A DNA stretch of 64,000 bases, taken from Aselliscus stoliczkanus (lineage: Eukaryota; Chordata; Mammalia; Chiroptera; Hipposideridae). Numbering within the stretch: the stretch's first letter is position 1; each line of letters starts with the position of its first letter. The translations under genes and the position numbers were made by a program. Where the stretch lies: the NCBI GenBank assembly GCA_033961575.1, contig CM066735.1, positions 33,747,501-33,811,500 of the forward strand, written 5' to 3'. The notes beneath the pieces are model-generated. The model was not told where the DNA came from. It ran no database searches and saw only the letters and a program-made list of their open reading frames with translations. Positions 36,266-49,025 of the stretch are shown piece by piece.

Positions 36266-37329
36266 TTTTTTTCTGTCCTCTTTGTATCTTCTCTATTTTC
36301 TTCCACTTTTTATTTGTGTTTTTGCACTGCATTTTGAAGGAATCTTGGGTCAATCTTCATCTCAGTAATGTGATTTTCAGTTGATTTAGTCTACTCCTCA
36401 AGCTATTTTGTTTATACATTTCCTTTTATCTACTTATTTTATTTTGGCAACCTATTTTTTCCCCCCAAACTGTAATAGATTCTTTCACCCCCTCATAACT
36501 GTCTCAGTTGTTGATTTATGGAAGTAATAGCTTTTCAAAAGCTCTGAGGGTATTGATTACATTTACTTAATTTTGTTCTGCTTCCTCTATTAACTATGTT
36601 TTTCAGGAGTTAAACATTTTGGTAATTTAGTCTATTAATATTTATGGTTAAAATTTTAGATCAAATAGTACGACAGCTGGCGTGCATTTTAAAATTCTAC
36701 ATGTGAGTCATAGAAAACTAATATTGTTGCTCATTGGTTGGAGGGGTAGGAGGTACTGTCAGGTAACAGGATAGACAGGAGGTATGTTTTAAGAATTCTA
36801 GGCCTCTCGGCCTCTTCTGTTGGCCATAGTCAGCAGGGAACACTATTTTATTCTAGAACCCATTTTTAGAGTTTCCAAGTCTGAATTACGCTTGTAGCTT
36901 CAGCTAGACACACATAGTTTGGGGAAAGCTTAAAAAGAATTATGTGGGACTATATCCAAGCAGGTAAAACTATACAATATAAATGTAAATGAATCAATAC
37001 AAACACAAACAAAAGAACTATTGAGCACCTGCTGTGTTTCAGATAATACCCCAAACTAAGATAAAAAGCTAATTAAAAGGGAGAATGGGAATGGGTGCAA
37101 GGGAGCAGATGATTATGTGTATGAGGAGCTGGTCAATTGTAGTAAACGGAAGAGTACAATACTGTTACCTCTGTTTTCACTTTTCCTACTGAGTCAGTGT
37201 TTACTTAAAGAAATTGGACATCATATACTTGTTATGTATACAGCAGATTTGTAGTTCCTGCAGAGTCTGTGTTAACATATACAGCATGGAGCAGTACTAG
37301 TGGTCCAACTGTGCTTCACTGGGCAAACT
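36266..37329. other. AT-rich sequence, nothing recognised
   Basis: No confident feature. The phrase 'gagcacctgctgtgtttcag' at 37024 is L2/MIR-like but isolated. Confidence 0.35.
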
Positions 37330-37530
37330 CTAAGTCAGTATCCCTAGGGAGTGGTGTGCATCAACCTTGTGTGTGGGTTTTCTGAGATGTACAGATGCAA
37401 AGCACACACATTACACAGTTCCTGGTTCAGAAGAAACATGATGGAGCCCAGGTCTGTCGTTTAAAAAAAATGTCTACACATGATTGTGATGGACACCTTG
37501 AGTTGAGAATCACTGGCCTATGTAGAAGAG
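37330..37530 (-). mobile_element. Possible MER20-like hAT element
   Basis: 'tggtgtgcatcaacc' and the end 'gttgagaatcactgg' follow the reversed MER20 layout, heavily diverged. Confidence 0.35.
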
Positions 37531-38331
37531 AGAAGGGCAAGAGGGAAAGGAAAATAAGGAGCATGTAAGAAGGGGAATAAGACAAAAAATGGAAGATAAT
37601 AAATGGTTAGTTGATTATATAAAATGCATTATGTAACAGTTAATGGTGCAAACCTCTTCCTGCATTTGCCCTTTCTTATTTGCTAACACTATTGTTATCA
37701 ATAGCCTCTTTGTAAGGTGGAATGACTGAATTTTACTCAGGATAAGAAAAAGTGAAAGCAAAAATAATAGTTATGCTTAAATTTATGCATGCATTAAAAC
37801 CAATGGGAGATATTTCAAATGAGTGCTTAAGCCTAACACACTTGGTGAAGAATTAGAAGTATGTTTCATTTATAAGATACTGCCAAACTGTTTTCCCATT
37901 TGGCCATACTATTTTGTATTCCCACTCATAATATATGAGAGTTCTAGGTCTCCACATTATCAGGTGCACTTGGTTTGGTCAGTTTCAAGAGAAATTTTAA
38001 AGTTAAAACTTAAAAAATTCATAAATTCTAGTATTTATGCAGTGGAAAATACAAATATGAATAACTAATAAGAAGTATGAGAATATTTCCTCCTAGTTAG
38101 AAAAGATATACTCTTTCATGTCTTTTTTAGTAGGGTGAACTAGAAGGAATAACGAAGTTGGAGATCAGTCAAATTACTGAGTAATGTGAAGAGAACGTAT
38201 TATTACAATTTATGTGCTTAAGAGGCAATTTAATGAGTCAAAGTAAGTGAATTTTTATAGGTATTTCTCCATATTTACAACCTTCAGTTTAGGTTATTAC
38301 AGGGTATCAGGTTAATTTGGATATAATAGGC
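37531..38331. other. No assigned feature
   Basis: AT-rich. No gene or repeat recognised. Confidence 0.35.
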
Positions 38332-38346
38332 AAAGAAATGTAGGCA

Positions 38347-38466
38347 GGGCTGGCCGAGTGGCGCGGTGGTTGGGAGCTGGCTTGGGATGCCAGTGGACCC
38401 GGTTCGGGTCCCACATATGAGGGCCAGTGACACTGCCCTAAAAAAAAAAAAAAAAGAAAAAAAAAA
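38347..38466 (+). mobile_element. tRNA-derived SINE, short type (A), young
   Basis: It starts GGGCTGGCCGAGTGGCGCGG, has B box GGTTCGGGTCC, ends CACTGCCCT, then poly-A. The 15-bp duplication aaagaaatgtaggca is perfect (38332-38346 and 38467-38481). Confidence 0.95.
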
Positions 38467-38481
38467 AAAGAAATGTAGGCA

Positions 38482-41400
38482 ATGGTGAACTTTCTTGAAT
38501 TCTTATAAATATGTATCATTTGATTTTTTAATTTTTGGATTTAAAATTTTCTTTTAAAAACATTGACAACAGAATAAATGTGAGATAGAAAATAATCTAT
38601 GCATTGAACAAATGCTTCTAAAATGTCTACTTTCAAAAGAAATGGCTTTCTGTTAAGCACTGCAGCAGACATAATAGAATGTAATTGGGAACAGGCAGGA
38701 TAAGAAAATTATCTTTGGTTCAAAGTAGATTGTGAAACATACCATGAGAGACACACACCACAGAGCTCTGGAGTTGGGAAAAAGAAGAAGTAACATCTGG
38801 TCCGGAGAATTAGGGGAGCTTCTCGACAACAAAGAAAATCAATTTGGCCCTGAAGAATACATGAGAGTTTGTTCATTTTGTTTTGTTTTTAATTACACAA
38901 TTCATAAGTTTTTGTGCAAAGTAAAATTATTTTATTTATAATCGAGTCTGCTTTTCTTCCTAATATACATAAATCATATATTTCTTTCACATACTTGAAA
39001 AGCCACCTTCTTTGTGATATGTTTCTGAAATAGTTCCCATAAATTAATTTTCTCATACAAATAAAGCATACAAAACATAATCTTAAAAACAAACAAAACA
39101 AAAAAAAACCATAATCTGAATGGGAAGGTAGGAGAAAATGAAAAGACACATGTTAATTTAAAATCTAAAATATTGAAAATATCAACTGCTATTCTAAAGA
39201 AAATAAAAATATTAGCGGGTAATATTCAAATACATATATATATTTTTTTACTAAATGACAAGAAATCCGTTTACACTTACCTTTCTAAAGAGAGTGTAAC
39301 AATAAACTTAATCTCCCTAATAGATCAAATTAATTTAAAGTTCACCTACATAAAATTTCAATCCTTTTAGCGTATTAAATCATAAAGAGCCAGTTTCTGG
39401 AGGATTTTTGTAGCAGATGCCAACTGTTTTCTTTCCATCATTTTGCCCTATCAGACCTTTTTTGGCTCAAAGGATGATCAAAATTGGTTTAAAGTAATCC
39501 TGATAAGCTCATTTTCCTTGGCGCATGGTTGCTCTGCAAGTAGCACAAGACTCAGTTTTGACCAATAAAATGTAAACAGAGCCTGTTAGATAGCATCACC
39601 CTTCACATTATTATTATTATTATGATTATTATTATTATTCTGCTTGAAACACTGCTGTTTAGACATTTACAACAGCAACTACTTTGTGACCATGAGGCAA
39701 CATGATAATATACACATTTATCCCCATGTGTCCTCAGGAATGGTTTCAGTGTGGAGGTAATATCCATACTGTCAAAAATTCATTAGCAAATTCACAGACT
39801 ATAGTTATATACAACTGAAATCTGTTCAAAATATGGTAATGCCCTTCGTTTATATCTTGACGGATAAAACCAGTTTTGAAGGGAATGGGAGGGTCTATCT
39901 TCTCTTTTTCATCCTTTTCAGATGCACTAGGAGGAAGAGGAGAGCCAACAAAAATATTTTGAGACAAGGAAATGAAATTGCCTAAAATGCCTCTAAAATA
40001 TATTATTCAGTGTTCACTGCTACTTTACTTTTATTACAATAATGAACTTCATTTCTAATAACTTTTACTATGATTTGTAAGGATCATAAAGTATGATTTT
40101 CAAAGTTTTCAGAGCTTTTCAGAAAGTATAATATCTGAGTTAAAAATGTCATTTTCATACAAATACAAGATAGCTATTTTGTTCAAATCATTAAGGGAAA
40201 AATAAAATGGTAAATCTATTTTCAAATACATTTGAGAAATAGGGATTAAATAGTCCGTTTGAAAAGGCATTAAAAATGTTAGAATAAAATTGGTAGGTTA
40301 GATACACACAAAACTGATCATTGTGTCTTACCAGGCAATAAAATCATAACCTTTAAGGGTATCTTTTCTGTTGGACAGAAACCTACAAGTTAATATGTAA
40401 CTTCATAGTGTCTGTAATTAACTGTAATTAAATAGAAATGCTAAAGGAAACCACAAGTATATTCTCCTAGAGATTTAAGTAATCCTTGAGTGAGTTTGTT
40501 AAACCTCCTGTTGTAACATTAAAAAAACATATTGCCCACCATTTTTTTTAGTTTTTTTTTTTTTTTAGTTTTAATTAAATTTTAAGAGGGTTAATCAGAA
40601 ACACTGTACAGTTAATAACCTTTAAAAATGTACATAGATACTGAATTTTTAAAAAGCTCTCTTTAAGACTTGACAACTCTTGCTTCCTAAATCATTTTAG
40701 TACTATGAAGGTGTAGCCTAGTTACTACCTCCTACCTTGTGTTAACATCTCATCAGTGAGACTAAATTGCAATATTGGATGATCCATCCCTCTGAAATTT
40801 ATAAAATGAAAAACTGAGCTAACATAAAAGTAAAATACATGGGAATTTCAAGTTTCATATTATAATCGAGTCTTCATTATTATAATGCAATGGAATGCAT
40901 ATTCTTTATATTACCATATTGTTTTAAGAAAAAATTTTTTTTGAAGATAATTGGTTTTTAGACTATAGATAAAAAATACACTCTGAACTTCAAAACTGAT
41001 TTAAAAAGGGATAAGAGCAACTAGTGGTTGTGGGAGGACAGGTATCATTTTGTTTATTAATGGATCTTTTGTTTTTGAACCATCTTATTGTTTTTTAGCT
41101 AATAATAGTGATAGATACATGACTAAATGTTCAAATTCAATATTATTATTCTGCATGATTAATAATACAAATATGCTTCAACACCATACTCTTCATCAAT
41201 GAAGGCACAAGCTGAAACATGCTAGGAACACTCATATATTTTTCTTCATATAAATGCAAACCTAATGTGAAGCAAAGCTAAGTCTGTACTCCTCAAGAGG
41301 GAACTAAATAGTAGGAAATTAAGGAATAAAGTAATATATATTGTAACCCAAATCACTACTGTCTAGATAGTGCATTCTTCTGGGGATAAATTTTACGTTA

Positions 41401-43884
41401 ATAGCTAAATAAAATGGCTTATGCCGTATTTTTTCACCAGGATTCCCTAGAGACTTGTCATCTGTGGTCGCCTTTTTCCTAGTCCTGTTTGTGACTCACT
41501 GTTTCATTTCCCATGGCTACTGTCCTTTAACCCATTTTTCTTTATTCTCCAACCTTAGTTGTGCAGCACTATGAAGTTTAAGAGACTGTCTCTTAAGGTT
41601 TGGGAGTAAGAGGGCTGACAGCCTAGGAAAGAGCAAAAATACTACTTAAATTTGGATACTTATATTACCATTCTTAGACTTCCCTGGTCCTTCTTCATTA
41701 CTGAAAAGTCATTTCTTACTAGTTTTTCCAGGATGGTCTCTCCATTATCTCCAGATTTCATTATTGTTTTACTCTTATTTGAATGCCAAATACTTATTTC
41801 CCTCTTTATAATTTTGTTTGCCTTATTATACAGGGAAATTTAGCACATTTTCTAAACGTGTCTCATAAAAGCTCTGATTATCCAGCCAACCTACCTTTTT
41901 TTCAATCAAAATAATCTTTGAGTATATTTTTAAAGAAAAAGACTGAGAAACCTGTAATGAAAATAATTCCTCTCCCTTGGATGGTAGAAGCTAAGCCATC
42001 TCTCTTTTTTTTTTTTTTTAATAGTCAAAATTTTTTTTTTCTTCTTCCTGTTATAAAATTGTACCTCCACTAAAACCTTTATTAACACTCGGGGTGAGTC
42101 ACTGGGGTGAGGGCATTCCCCCATGCTCTGTGGACATTTTCTCATTATATATGCAGAAAGAACAGTACTACTGACATGTGGGGATCATCTTTCAGGCTTC
42201 ATTTTGGCTTCCTGGGGATGGACGAGTTCTGCAGCTGATGAGCTTCCCTTTATCTTCTAACTACTTTAATAACCCTTATAAAGGGTCTGGACAGAATCTG
42301 CTCCTGAGACACAGTAGGCCATTGGTGCTGGCACCTGGCATAGAGTCACCAAGGTGTCATTTCGTTCCTGGGAAGTGCTGCCCTGACTTTCTTTATTATG
42401 ATTATCTAAAAATTACCTGTTTTTTGGGAAAAAAAATAATTTTTTTTTCTTTCTCATAGAAATAATAATATTAGGTGGCACTTTTCCCAAAGCTGTAGAG
42501 AGCTCTTAGCATTGATAGACAGATGAATGAATGGCAGATGAATACACACAATATCAAATTTTTGTTTGTTCATTTAAAAAACGTTTGCCTTTAGGGGAAG
42601 TCTTATTTTATTCCAGGCAAAAACCTACATCAGTCTCAGGTAATGGGATTTAGGCAGTTGATACTTATCCCAAAATTATTCTGGGAAGTGATCTGGTCTG
42701 ATTGAGTGAAAAAACAACAGACGAATCATAAGTGAGTTGTAATTTCGTAATAATATTTAATGTTGGGGTAACGGAATTCTATTCAATAGCAGAATAGAAT
42801 CACTGGCAAGCAGTTGAGACAGTGACAAACTGAAATTTCTATAAATGAAAGTGAAAAGGTGCTTCCTATAAAAGTTGTAATTCTGCATTTGTCCTATATT
42901 TATTTTCATGGTATTGCTTAAGGGAAATATATTCTGAATATTTCTATAAATAAATTTGGTAATTAATTATGCTTTTAAACATTAGTAAAAAATTAATAAT
43001 ATCCTTAGATTCCAATAGTTACTAACAATTGTAACATTTGTGGAGAAAGGTGGAAATATTATCATCTTCTTAAAGTCAGGGATTTTCCCTGGAGTAGCAG
43101 AGACTCTTAAAGAGCCCTGCTTTCACAGGGATTTTTCATAGAATGAGATACCTGCAGCTCATAGATAACCCCTTTTCTTTCCAAACTTTACGGTATGAGC
43201 TCTATATTCTTTCATGAAGCTCAGGATAATTAAATTTTAAATACTTTTCTTCATCAGTAATTAACCTAATCCAAGAAAAATGACTTTATTAAAAGAAAAA
43301 ATAACTAAATTTGATCATTCCTTTGTTAGCAATTGAGTTCCAATTAATTAAATTTTCATGTAATTATTTTTCAATCTGTTGCCATTCCTTGTAAATCACA
43401 TTTTTTTTCTTCTTTTTCCATAGTGGCATCACATACCCTTTCACCTTAAATTGGGAGATTTAATGAAATACTAATGAGACTTTCGGATTCAAAAGAATGT
43501 TTAACAATCTTATTTTTGAAGGCATTTCGAATTAGGAACTCTAATTGCATACCATTTTTCCTTTGGTTACCTGACAGTTTCTCCTAAAAGACATATTTTT
43601 ATTTCTAAACAAATGAATCAACTGCCAGTGTTAAAACTTATGGTGTTTTGTTGGATAATGGTCAAGGATGAAAACTGGCTACGACATAAAGGGAAATACT
43701 TTCATGTATTCAAATGTTGGCATCATCATACAAAATACATTTTTTTTTTTCTCAAGAAGACTTGCAATGTAGGTTAGATTCGTGCTGTCATTGGGACACA
43801 TTTCCTATGTTTCTGACTCCATGAAAAATTGAGTCCCAAGTATCCTCATTAATTATATAGGTCTTATATGAGAGGCAACTTAAA
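38482..43884. other. 5.4-kb AT-rich stretch, largely unassigned
   Basis: It contains an (ATT)n microsatellite at 39608-39640, poly-T runs near 40543-40567 and 42007-42041, and a possible very old LTR fragment near 39400-39720 ('ttgaccaataaaatgt'). A less AT-rich patch lies at 42180-42400. No credible coding frame is present. It is the longest stretch of the window free of the young SINEs. Confidence 0.4.
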
Positions 43885-43903
43885 CACAGAACTAATATTT
43901 TTA

Positions 43904-44011
43904 TTTATTTATTTTTTTAGAGGGCAGTGTGACTGGCCCTCATATGTGGGATCCGAACTGGGGCCGCTGGCGTCCCAAGTCAGCTCTTAACCATTGCACC
44001 ACTCGGTTGGC
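43904..44011 (-). mobile_element. tRNA-derived SINE, short type (A), antisense
   Basis: A (TTTA)n tail is followed by GAGGGCAGTGTGACTGGCCC and ends CACCACTCGGTTGGCC. The 19-bp duplication cacagaactaatattttta is perfect (43885-43903 and 44012-44030). Confidence 0.95.
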
Positions 44012-44030
44012 CACAGAACTAATATTTTTA

Positions 44031-44829
44031 ATATATTTCTTACTGTATATCTTTTGGTTACTTCAAATTATATTTTAATAATTTTATTGTCTTTTTTTAT
44101 GGAGACAATAGAGGGATAGTTCAGAATTTTCTATAGCATGATTGATTGAAATTGTTTTCACTCTTGTTACTTTAGAAAAATGTACTTCAACTTTATAATT
44201 GATCACTGGTAATGCTATACAATTCTTTAGGATAGTTATCAGTCCTCTTTTTTTTTATCTTAGTGTTCTGGCTACTCTTACTTAACCTCATTTCTTCCTC
44301 CTCAAATCTCTTTTATTTTAGGTTTTTTCCTCAGCATCACTTAATTTTTTTTTTTTGAAGTTCTTGATCAGAGCTAGTACACTCAAATTATTTCAAGAGT
44401 CAGATTGTTATGGGAAAATATGATAAGGGATTAAGACAAGATGAATTGGTGGGGATTGTGGTCAATCATAGAATGTGTGTTCTACATAAAAGACATTAAA
44501 GTTTTAAAAATATACTAAAACTTACTTCCCACACAAAACAAAAACAAAAACAAAACCTTTGGCCAGAAGTTGCCCAACTATCTGCCAATTTGTGACCTGT
44601 CTTCTAAATCGACAAAGAATCTGAAGATCAGAATTTGAAGCACGTTGTCAAATGACAGAATACTGTGGTAGAACAATGAACTGGATCTAGATATGTCATT
44701 TTCAAAGTCTTTGAACTTAGCTTGATATTACATTATATATCATATAGGCATTTAAAAAATAGAGACATTTTCTGGAGAATAAAGGGGATTCAATGAAGTG
44801 AGATTATATAAACACAGGTTTCATGTTAA
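44031..44829. other. No assigned feature
   Basis: AT-rich. Nothing recognised. Confidence 0.35.
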
Positions 44830-45125
44830 CCAGATACGAAGTTGTTAGGAATTTGTACAACAAACTATCACAAATGTAGTAGCTTAAAAACATGGTGATG
44901 GAAGGAGAACTGACTTTGGGTGGTGAACACACAATGTGATATATAGATGATGTATTATAGCAATGTATATCTGAAGCCTATGTAGGTTTACTAACACTTG
45001 TCACCCCAATAAACTTTAATTAAAAAAACAAGCAAGCGACCCCCCACCGCCCCCAAATGACTTTCATTTATTATCTCACAGTTCTGGGGTCAGATATCTA
45101 CATGGCCAACACCCATACTACTGCG
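44830..45125. repeat. Ancient repeat (same family as 4190-4590), interrupted by an L1 tail
   Basis: The left flank reads 'acaaactatcacaaatgtag' and the right flank 'tttattatctcacagttctg'. These are contiguous in the 4190 copy but here are separated by the L1 end at 44885-45040. Confidence 0.55.
44885..45040 (+). mobile_element. L1 3' end, sense
   Basis: 'gggtggtgaacacacaatgt', 'gatgatgtattatag', and 'gtcaccccaataaactttaa' plus A-rich tail. This is the terminal 3' UTR with polyadenylation signal of a lineage-type L1, severely 5'-truncated. Confidence 0.78.
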
Positions 45126-45164
45126 GCAACTTCTGATCCTAATAGTACCACTTCTGTCTATATT

Positions 45165-45295
45165 TTAGGGCGTGTACCAAGTACCTTACTTGCATTAGCT
45201 CCTTTAAATCTCATAGCTAACATAGCTAAAACTCTGACATTTTTGGTATTATGCCCATTTTTAAAGATGCGCGAACTGAATGGTGGTGGTCATTG
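45165..45295 (-). repeat. MIR fragment, antisense
   Basis: 'ttacttgcattagctccttt' then 'ttatgcccatttttaaagat' and 'gcgaactga' follow the reversed MIR core. Confidence 0.6.
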
Positions 45296-46104
45296 GAATT
45301 GGTTCTATCAGCAGTTGAGTATATTTCCCATTGTTGTTTCTTTTCCCACCTTACCTAAAAAGGAGAGTGAAGAAAGACTTTTTTTTGAGTGAAGAAAAAA
45401 GTAGAGGATGTCATTGTTTCACTGAGGTATTTCCTCTTCCCCACTCTAATATATTAATCGCATCTCTTCAATTTAGCTTAAAAAATGTGCTGTTCTTTCT
45501 CTTCCCAAAACACACAAGAGTAACCATTCATAAAAAATTTCTCCATGTACCACTCATCATCCACGCAGGAAGACAAAACCCATACTAAATATTGCAAACA
45601 AATACAGAGAGTTTGTTATGAAAGTTTCAGGAGGGTTGGAGGTAGAAGGAAGTTGATGTATCCCTGATATTAATAACTATTGGAAGCTTGTTTATCTTGT
45701 TGGGATGAAAAAGAAGAGAGTGGGGGAAAAGAGAGTCCAAGAGCAGTTCAGCTGAGGGGGCTCTCACCCATTGCTGCCCTCACCCACGGATACTCTGCAG
45801 AAACTTCACACGCTTCTCAGGCCACACAATTCTGACAACACCACTGACAGGCACACCTCTGGAAGCAGCAAAAAGAAACATTTTCCCTCCCACTTCTACT
45901 TCTAGTGCTTTCCATTGGTAGAATGCCAAATATGTAATCCAGCATGAAGGGAAGTCTAGGAAATACATTGTAAACCCATTATGAAATGGGTTTTCCAGTG
46001 CCTTGAGATAAAAGCAGAATAGAAAGGAGCTGGAATATAGTAACTACAAGCAAATCATCAAATGGCCAGCATACTGAGAATAAATACTAAGGGAAATTGA
46101 TATA
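45296..46104. other. No assigned feature
   Basis: No recognisable gene or repeat. The frames present have no motif. Confidence 0.3.
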
Positions 46105-46426
46105 CAGACAGTCTCCAACTTACAGTGGTTCATCTTACTATTTTTCAACTTTTTCATGGTGTGACAATGACACACATTCAGTAGAGAACGTACTTCGAAT
46201 TTTTATCTTTTTCCAGGATCACAATACATAGTACAACACTCTTGTGGTCCTGGGCAGTGGCAGTGAGATGATTTTTTCCAACTGCAGATTAATATATGTG
46301 TCCTTAGCATGTTTAAGGTCAACTAGGCTAAGCTATCATGTTCAGTAAGTTAGGAGTATTAAGTGCATTTTCAACTTACAATGGGTTTATCTAGACGTAA
46401 CCCCATTATAAGCTGCAGAACATCCG
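46105..46426 (+). mobile_element. Tigger-class DNA transposon, non-coding
   Basis: It starts cagacagtctccaacttaca, continues through 'cattcagtagagaacgtact', 'aaggtcaactaggctaagct' and 'tcaacttacaatgggtttat', and ends at 'gcagaacatccg'. TA dinucleotides flank both ends. It matches a common mammalian Tigger-derived MITE. A 50-bp related terminus may lie at 47508-47565. Confidence 0.78.
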
Positions 46427-47080
46427 TAGTTCCTGACTTCTTGGTTTCCTCTTTATGTACATTCACCACTCTTCTCAATCTGTCCTAGGCCCTCTTCCTC
46501 TGTTCTGGAGATTTTAATGGAGGCAAATGTCTATTGTATTTTTAAACAAGCATTTAAAGTTTTTTTTCTGTTTATGTTTTGTGTTTGCCAACTGTAGAAT
46601 GTCAAATAATGTTCAAAGCATATCTTGTCAGTATGAATAGTGTCTTCTGAATAAGAATGATCTTATGCTTGTAAATTTATTTCAAAAGAACTATATTTAA
46701 GGTCTTTTGACCCATTACGGTCTCACAAATATACTCCACTGGATAAGAGAGCTAAGATGTCACTAATAAGTGACACAGACCTTCATGTTAATATTTTCAT
46801 GTTTTAATAATCACAGAAAATAATCCAGAAAGCCATGTTAGACATTTTAATGTATCAGTTGTTAGTGACAACATGTTAGGATTTGTCCTCAACTTTCTTA
46901 ACTCTCTAGAGTGATGGCTTTTATTTACGGCCAACTCTCTCTCACAAGTACACAGAGCAGTGAAGAGTAGAACATTAAATCTAACATGCAGATTTACTCT
47001 GGATTGCTTAAAGCCTTGCCATGTCTCAATACTTCTATAATGGACCGATTTTTAATATCCACATCACATCTTTCTCATTA
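46427..47080. other. No assigned feature
   Basis: Nothing recognised. Confidence 0.35.
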
Positions 47081-47082
47081 TA

Positions 47083-47324
47083 CTGGGGGAGCCAAAAAAA
47101 AAAAAATGTATACACATTATGAGAGCTGTTATCTAGGCTCAAGCAGTAGTTTGCCATAATCAGAAGTGCCTAGACACTGATGGTATCCATTTGAGCACCT
47201 CTTGTAATTGCAGAAGTCAAATGTGACTTGTATTCATCTTCTGTTATCCTTATATATTGAGTATTACAATTTTAATACAGTTTTCCTTTCTTAAATTGTG
47301 TATACATGTTTTTGGCACCCTCTG
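47083..47324. mobile_element. Mariner-type MITE, 242 bp
   Basis: The terminal inverted repeats are about 30 bp. The left end is ctgggggagccaaaaa..., then atgtatacacatt. The right end, reversed, is cagagggtgccaaaaacatg, then tatacacaatt. TA target duplications flank it (47081-47082 and 47325-47326). There is no transposase. It is much better preserved than the Tigger remnants around it, suggesting a later arrival. Mariner class is inferred from TIR pattern and TA target. Confidence 0.85.
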
Positions 47325-47574
47325 TATATGTCACTGCTCCTTTAGTTTTTGTGTTCCATTTCTAATTTAGTTTTAATTCACACATGTTTTGAAAAAATAA
47401 CAATGGCATGAAATTATAACTAATGAATATCATTCTCAGGCTTACTCATATATTGATGATGTGAATATTTTGGCTAGAATATGTTTATTAGTGCTGACAA
47501 TATACAGATGTTCCTTGCCTTATGATAGGGTTACATCATAAGGCAGGTTTGTACCTTGTGATGCACTCATTTCA

Positions 47575-48655
47575 CTTCCTCTCCCCTCTCCCCACTTCCC
47601 CTACTTCTGGCCACCACCAATATGCTTTGTATCCGTGAGCTTAGTTTAATTTGCTTTTGTTTTGTTTTTAGATCACATATAAGTGAGATTATATTGAATT
47701 TGTCTTTCCCTTTCTGACTTACTTCACTTATCGTAATGCTCTTAAGATTCAGTCATGTTGTCACAAATGGCAAGATTTTATTCTTTTTTGTGGCTGAATA
47801 ATATTCCATTGTATATATACACTACATTTTCTTTATCCATCCTTCCATGGGTGGGCACATAGGATTCCATATCTTGGCTATTGTAAATAATGCTGCAGTG
47901 AATATGGGGTGCAGATATATTTTCAAATTAGTGTTTTAATTTTCTTTGGATAAATATCCAGACATGGATATTTGCTGGATCATATAGTAGTTCTATTTTT
48001 AATTTTTTGTGCAACTTCCATACTGTTTTCCATATTGGTGACACCAATCTGCATTCCCACTAGCAGTGTATGAGGGTTCCCTTTTCTCCACAGCCTCTCC
48101 AGCACTTGTTATTGCTTGTCTTTTTTTTTTTTTTTTTTAAGAGTTTGTTGTGGAATTGGGGGAGGGGAAAAACGTTGGGGAATCGTGGAAGGGGAACAGA
48201 CAAGTTGCTGTCCTTTTGTTCTTCAGTGTAGTTGTGGAGGATGTTGCTTCACTGGCCCATGTTGGTATTATCATTTCGCTCTTCCTGGATGAGACAGTGG
48301 CTTGCCGGCCATTGGATGGCCTCTCACGGTGGCTCAGGGCAACTTATGAAAGCTCACGCCAGCTGCCGCCCAGCCCCACTGCAGCCTATGCCATCACCAG
48401 TGACTCACAGCCGTCTAGCTCCAGGTCAAGTTGTTGTTCACAGGGTCACTAACCCTCATGTGGGATCCGATTTGGGGCCCTGATGCTCAGAGCTGGCGTC
48501 CCAAGCCAACTCTTTACCAATGCATCACTCGGCTGGCCCATTTCTTGTCTTTTTTGATAATAGCCATTCTGGTAGGTGTGAGGTGATGTGTCATTGTGGT
48601 TTTGATTTGCATTTCCCTGATGACTGGGATGTTGAGCACCTTTGCATATACCTAT
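47575..48655 (-). mobile_element. L1 3' region, antisense, split by a SINE
   Basis: Reverse L1 text includes 'tcacatataagtgagattat', 'gtggctgaataatattccat', 'tggctattgtaaataatgct', 'ttccatattggtgacaccaa' and 'agcagtgtatgagggttccc'. It continues after the SINE at 48555 with 'ataatagccattctggtagg' and 'gatttgcatttccctgatga'. No open frame survives. Confidence 0.82.
48127..48539 (-). mobile_element. tRNA-derived SINE, long type (B), nested in L1
   Basis: It runs from poly-T and 'gaattgggggaggggaaaaa' to 'catcactcggctggccc'. The duplication attgcttgtctttttt/atttcttgtctttttt lies at 48111-48126 and 48540-48555. It has several internal changes and is one of the more diverged B copies. Confidence 0.93.
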
Positions 48656-48659
48656 CTCA

Positions 48660-49025
48660 AACTTGATATACCACAAATTGAATTCTTGATTTTTCTTCAA
48701 TATCTATCTTCTAATTTTCTCCGTTTTAATTTATGGAATCTGGATTTATCTAATTGCTCATGCTAGAAACTGGGGAATTAATCTTGATCTCTCTCTCTCC
48801 CTCATCTTCCCTATGTACCCTGACATGAAACTCTGTCAAGTCTACTTTTAAAATGTTGTGTAGCTTTAAGCCATCCCCTTCTCTTCATCTTCAGAGATGC
48901 TGATAAATGACCTAATTCCTCTCACACTTAGGCAAATGTAATCGTTTTCTTTTCAATCAGTCTGTTTCTTCTTTTGATTCTTTATAATCAATATTTCTTA
49001 CTGCAGTCCGAGTGATATATCAGTT
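48660..49025 (+). repeat. L2 fragment
   Basis: 'gaaactggggaattaatctt', 'gatctctctctctccctcat' and 'ctgcagtccgagtgatata' follow the L2 3' coding region order (sense), diverged. Confidence 0.5.

Noticed and set aside
35995..36384. 129-residue tyrosine/isoleucine/histidine-rich frame
   Set aside because: Product of the TA/TG/CA palindrome, not coding.
42178..42459. Possible exon in a GC-richer patch
   Set aside because: No convincing splice-site pairing or protein similarity could be recognised by eye.
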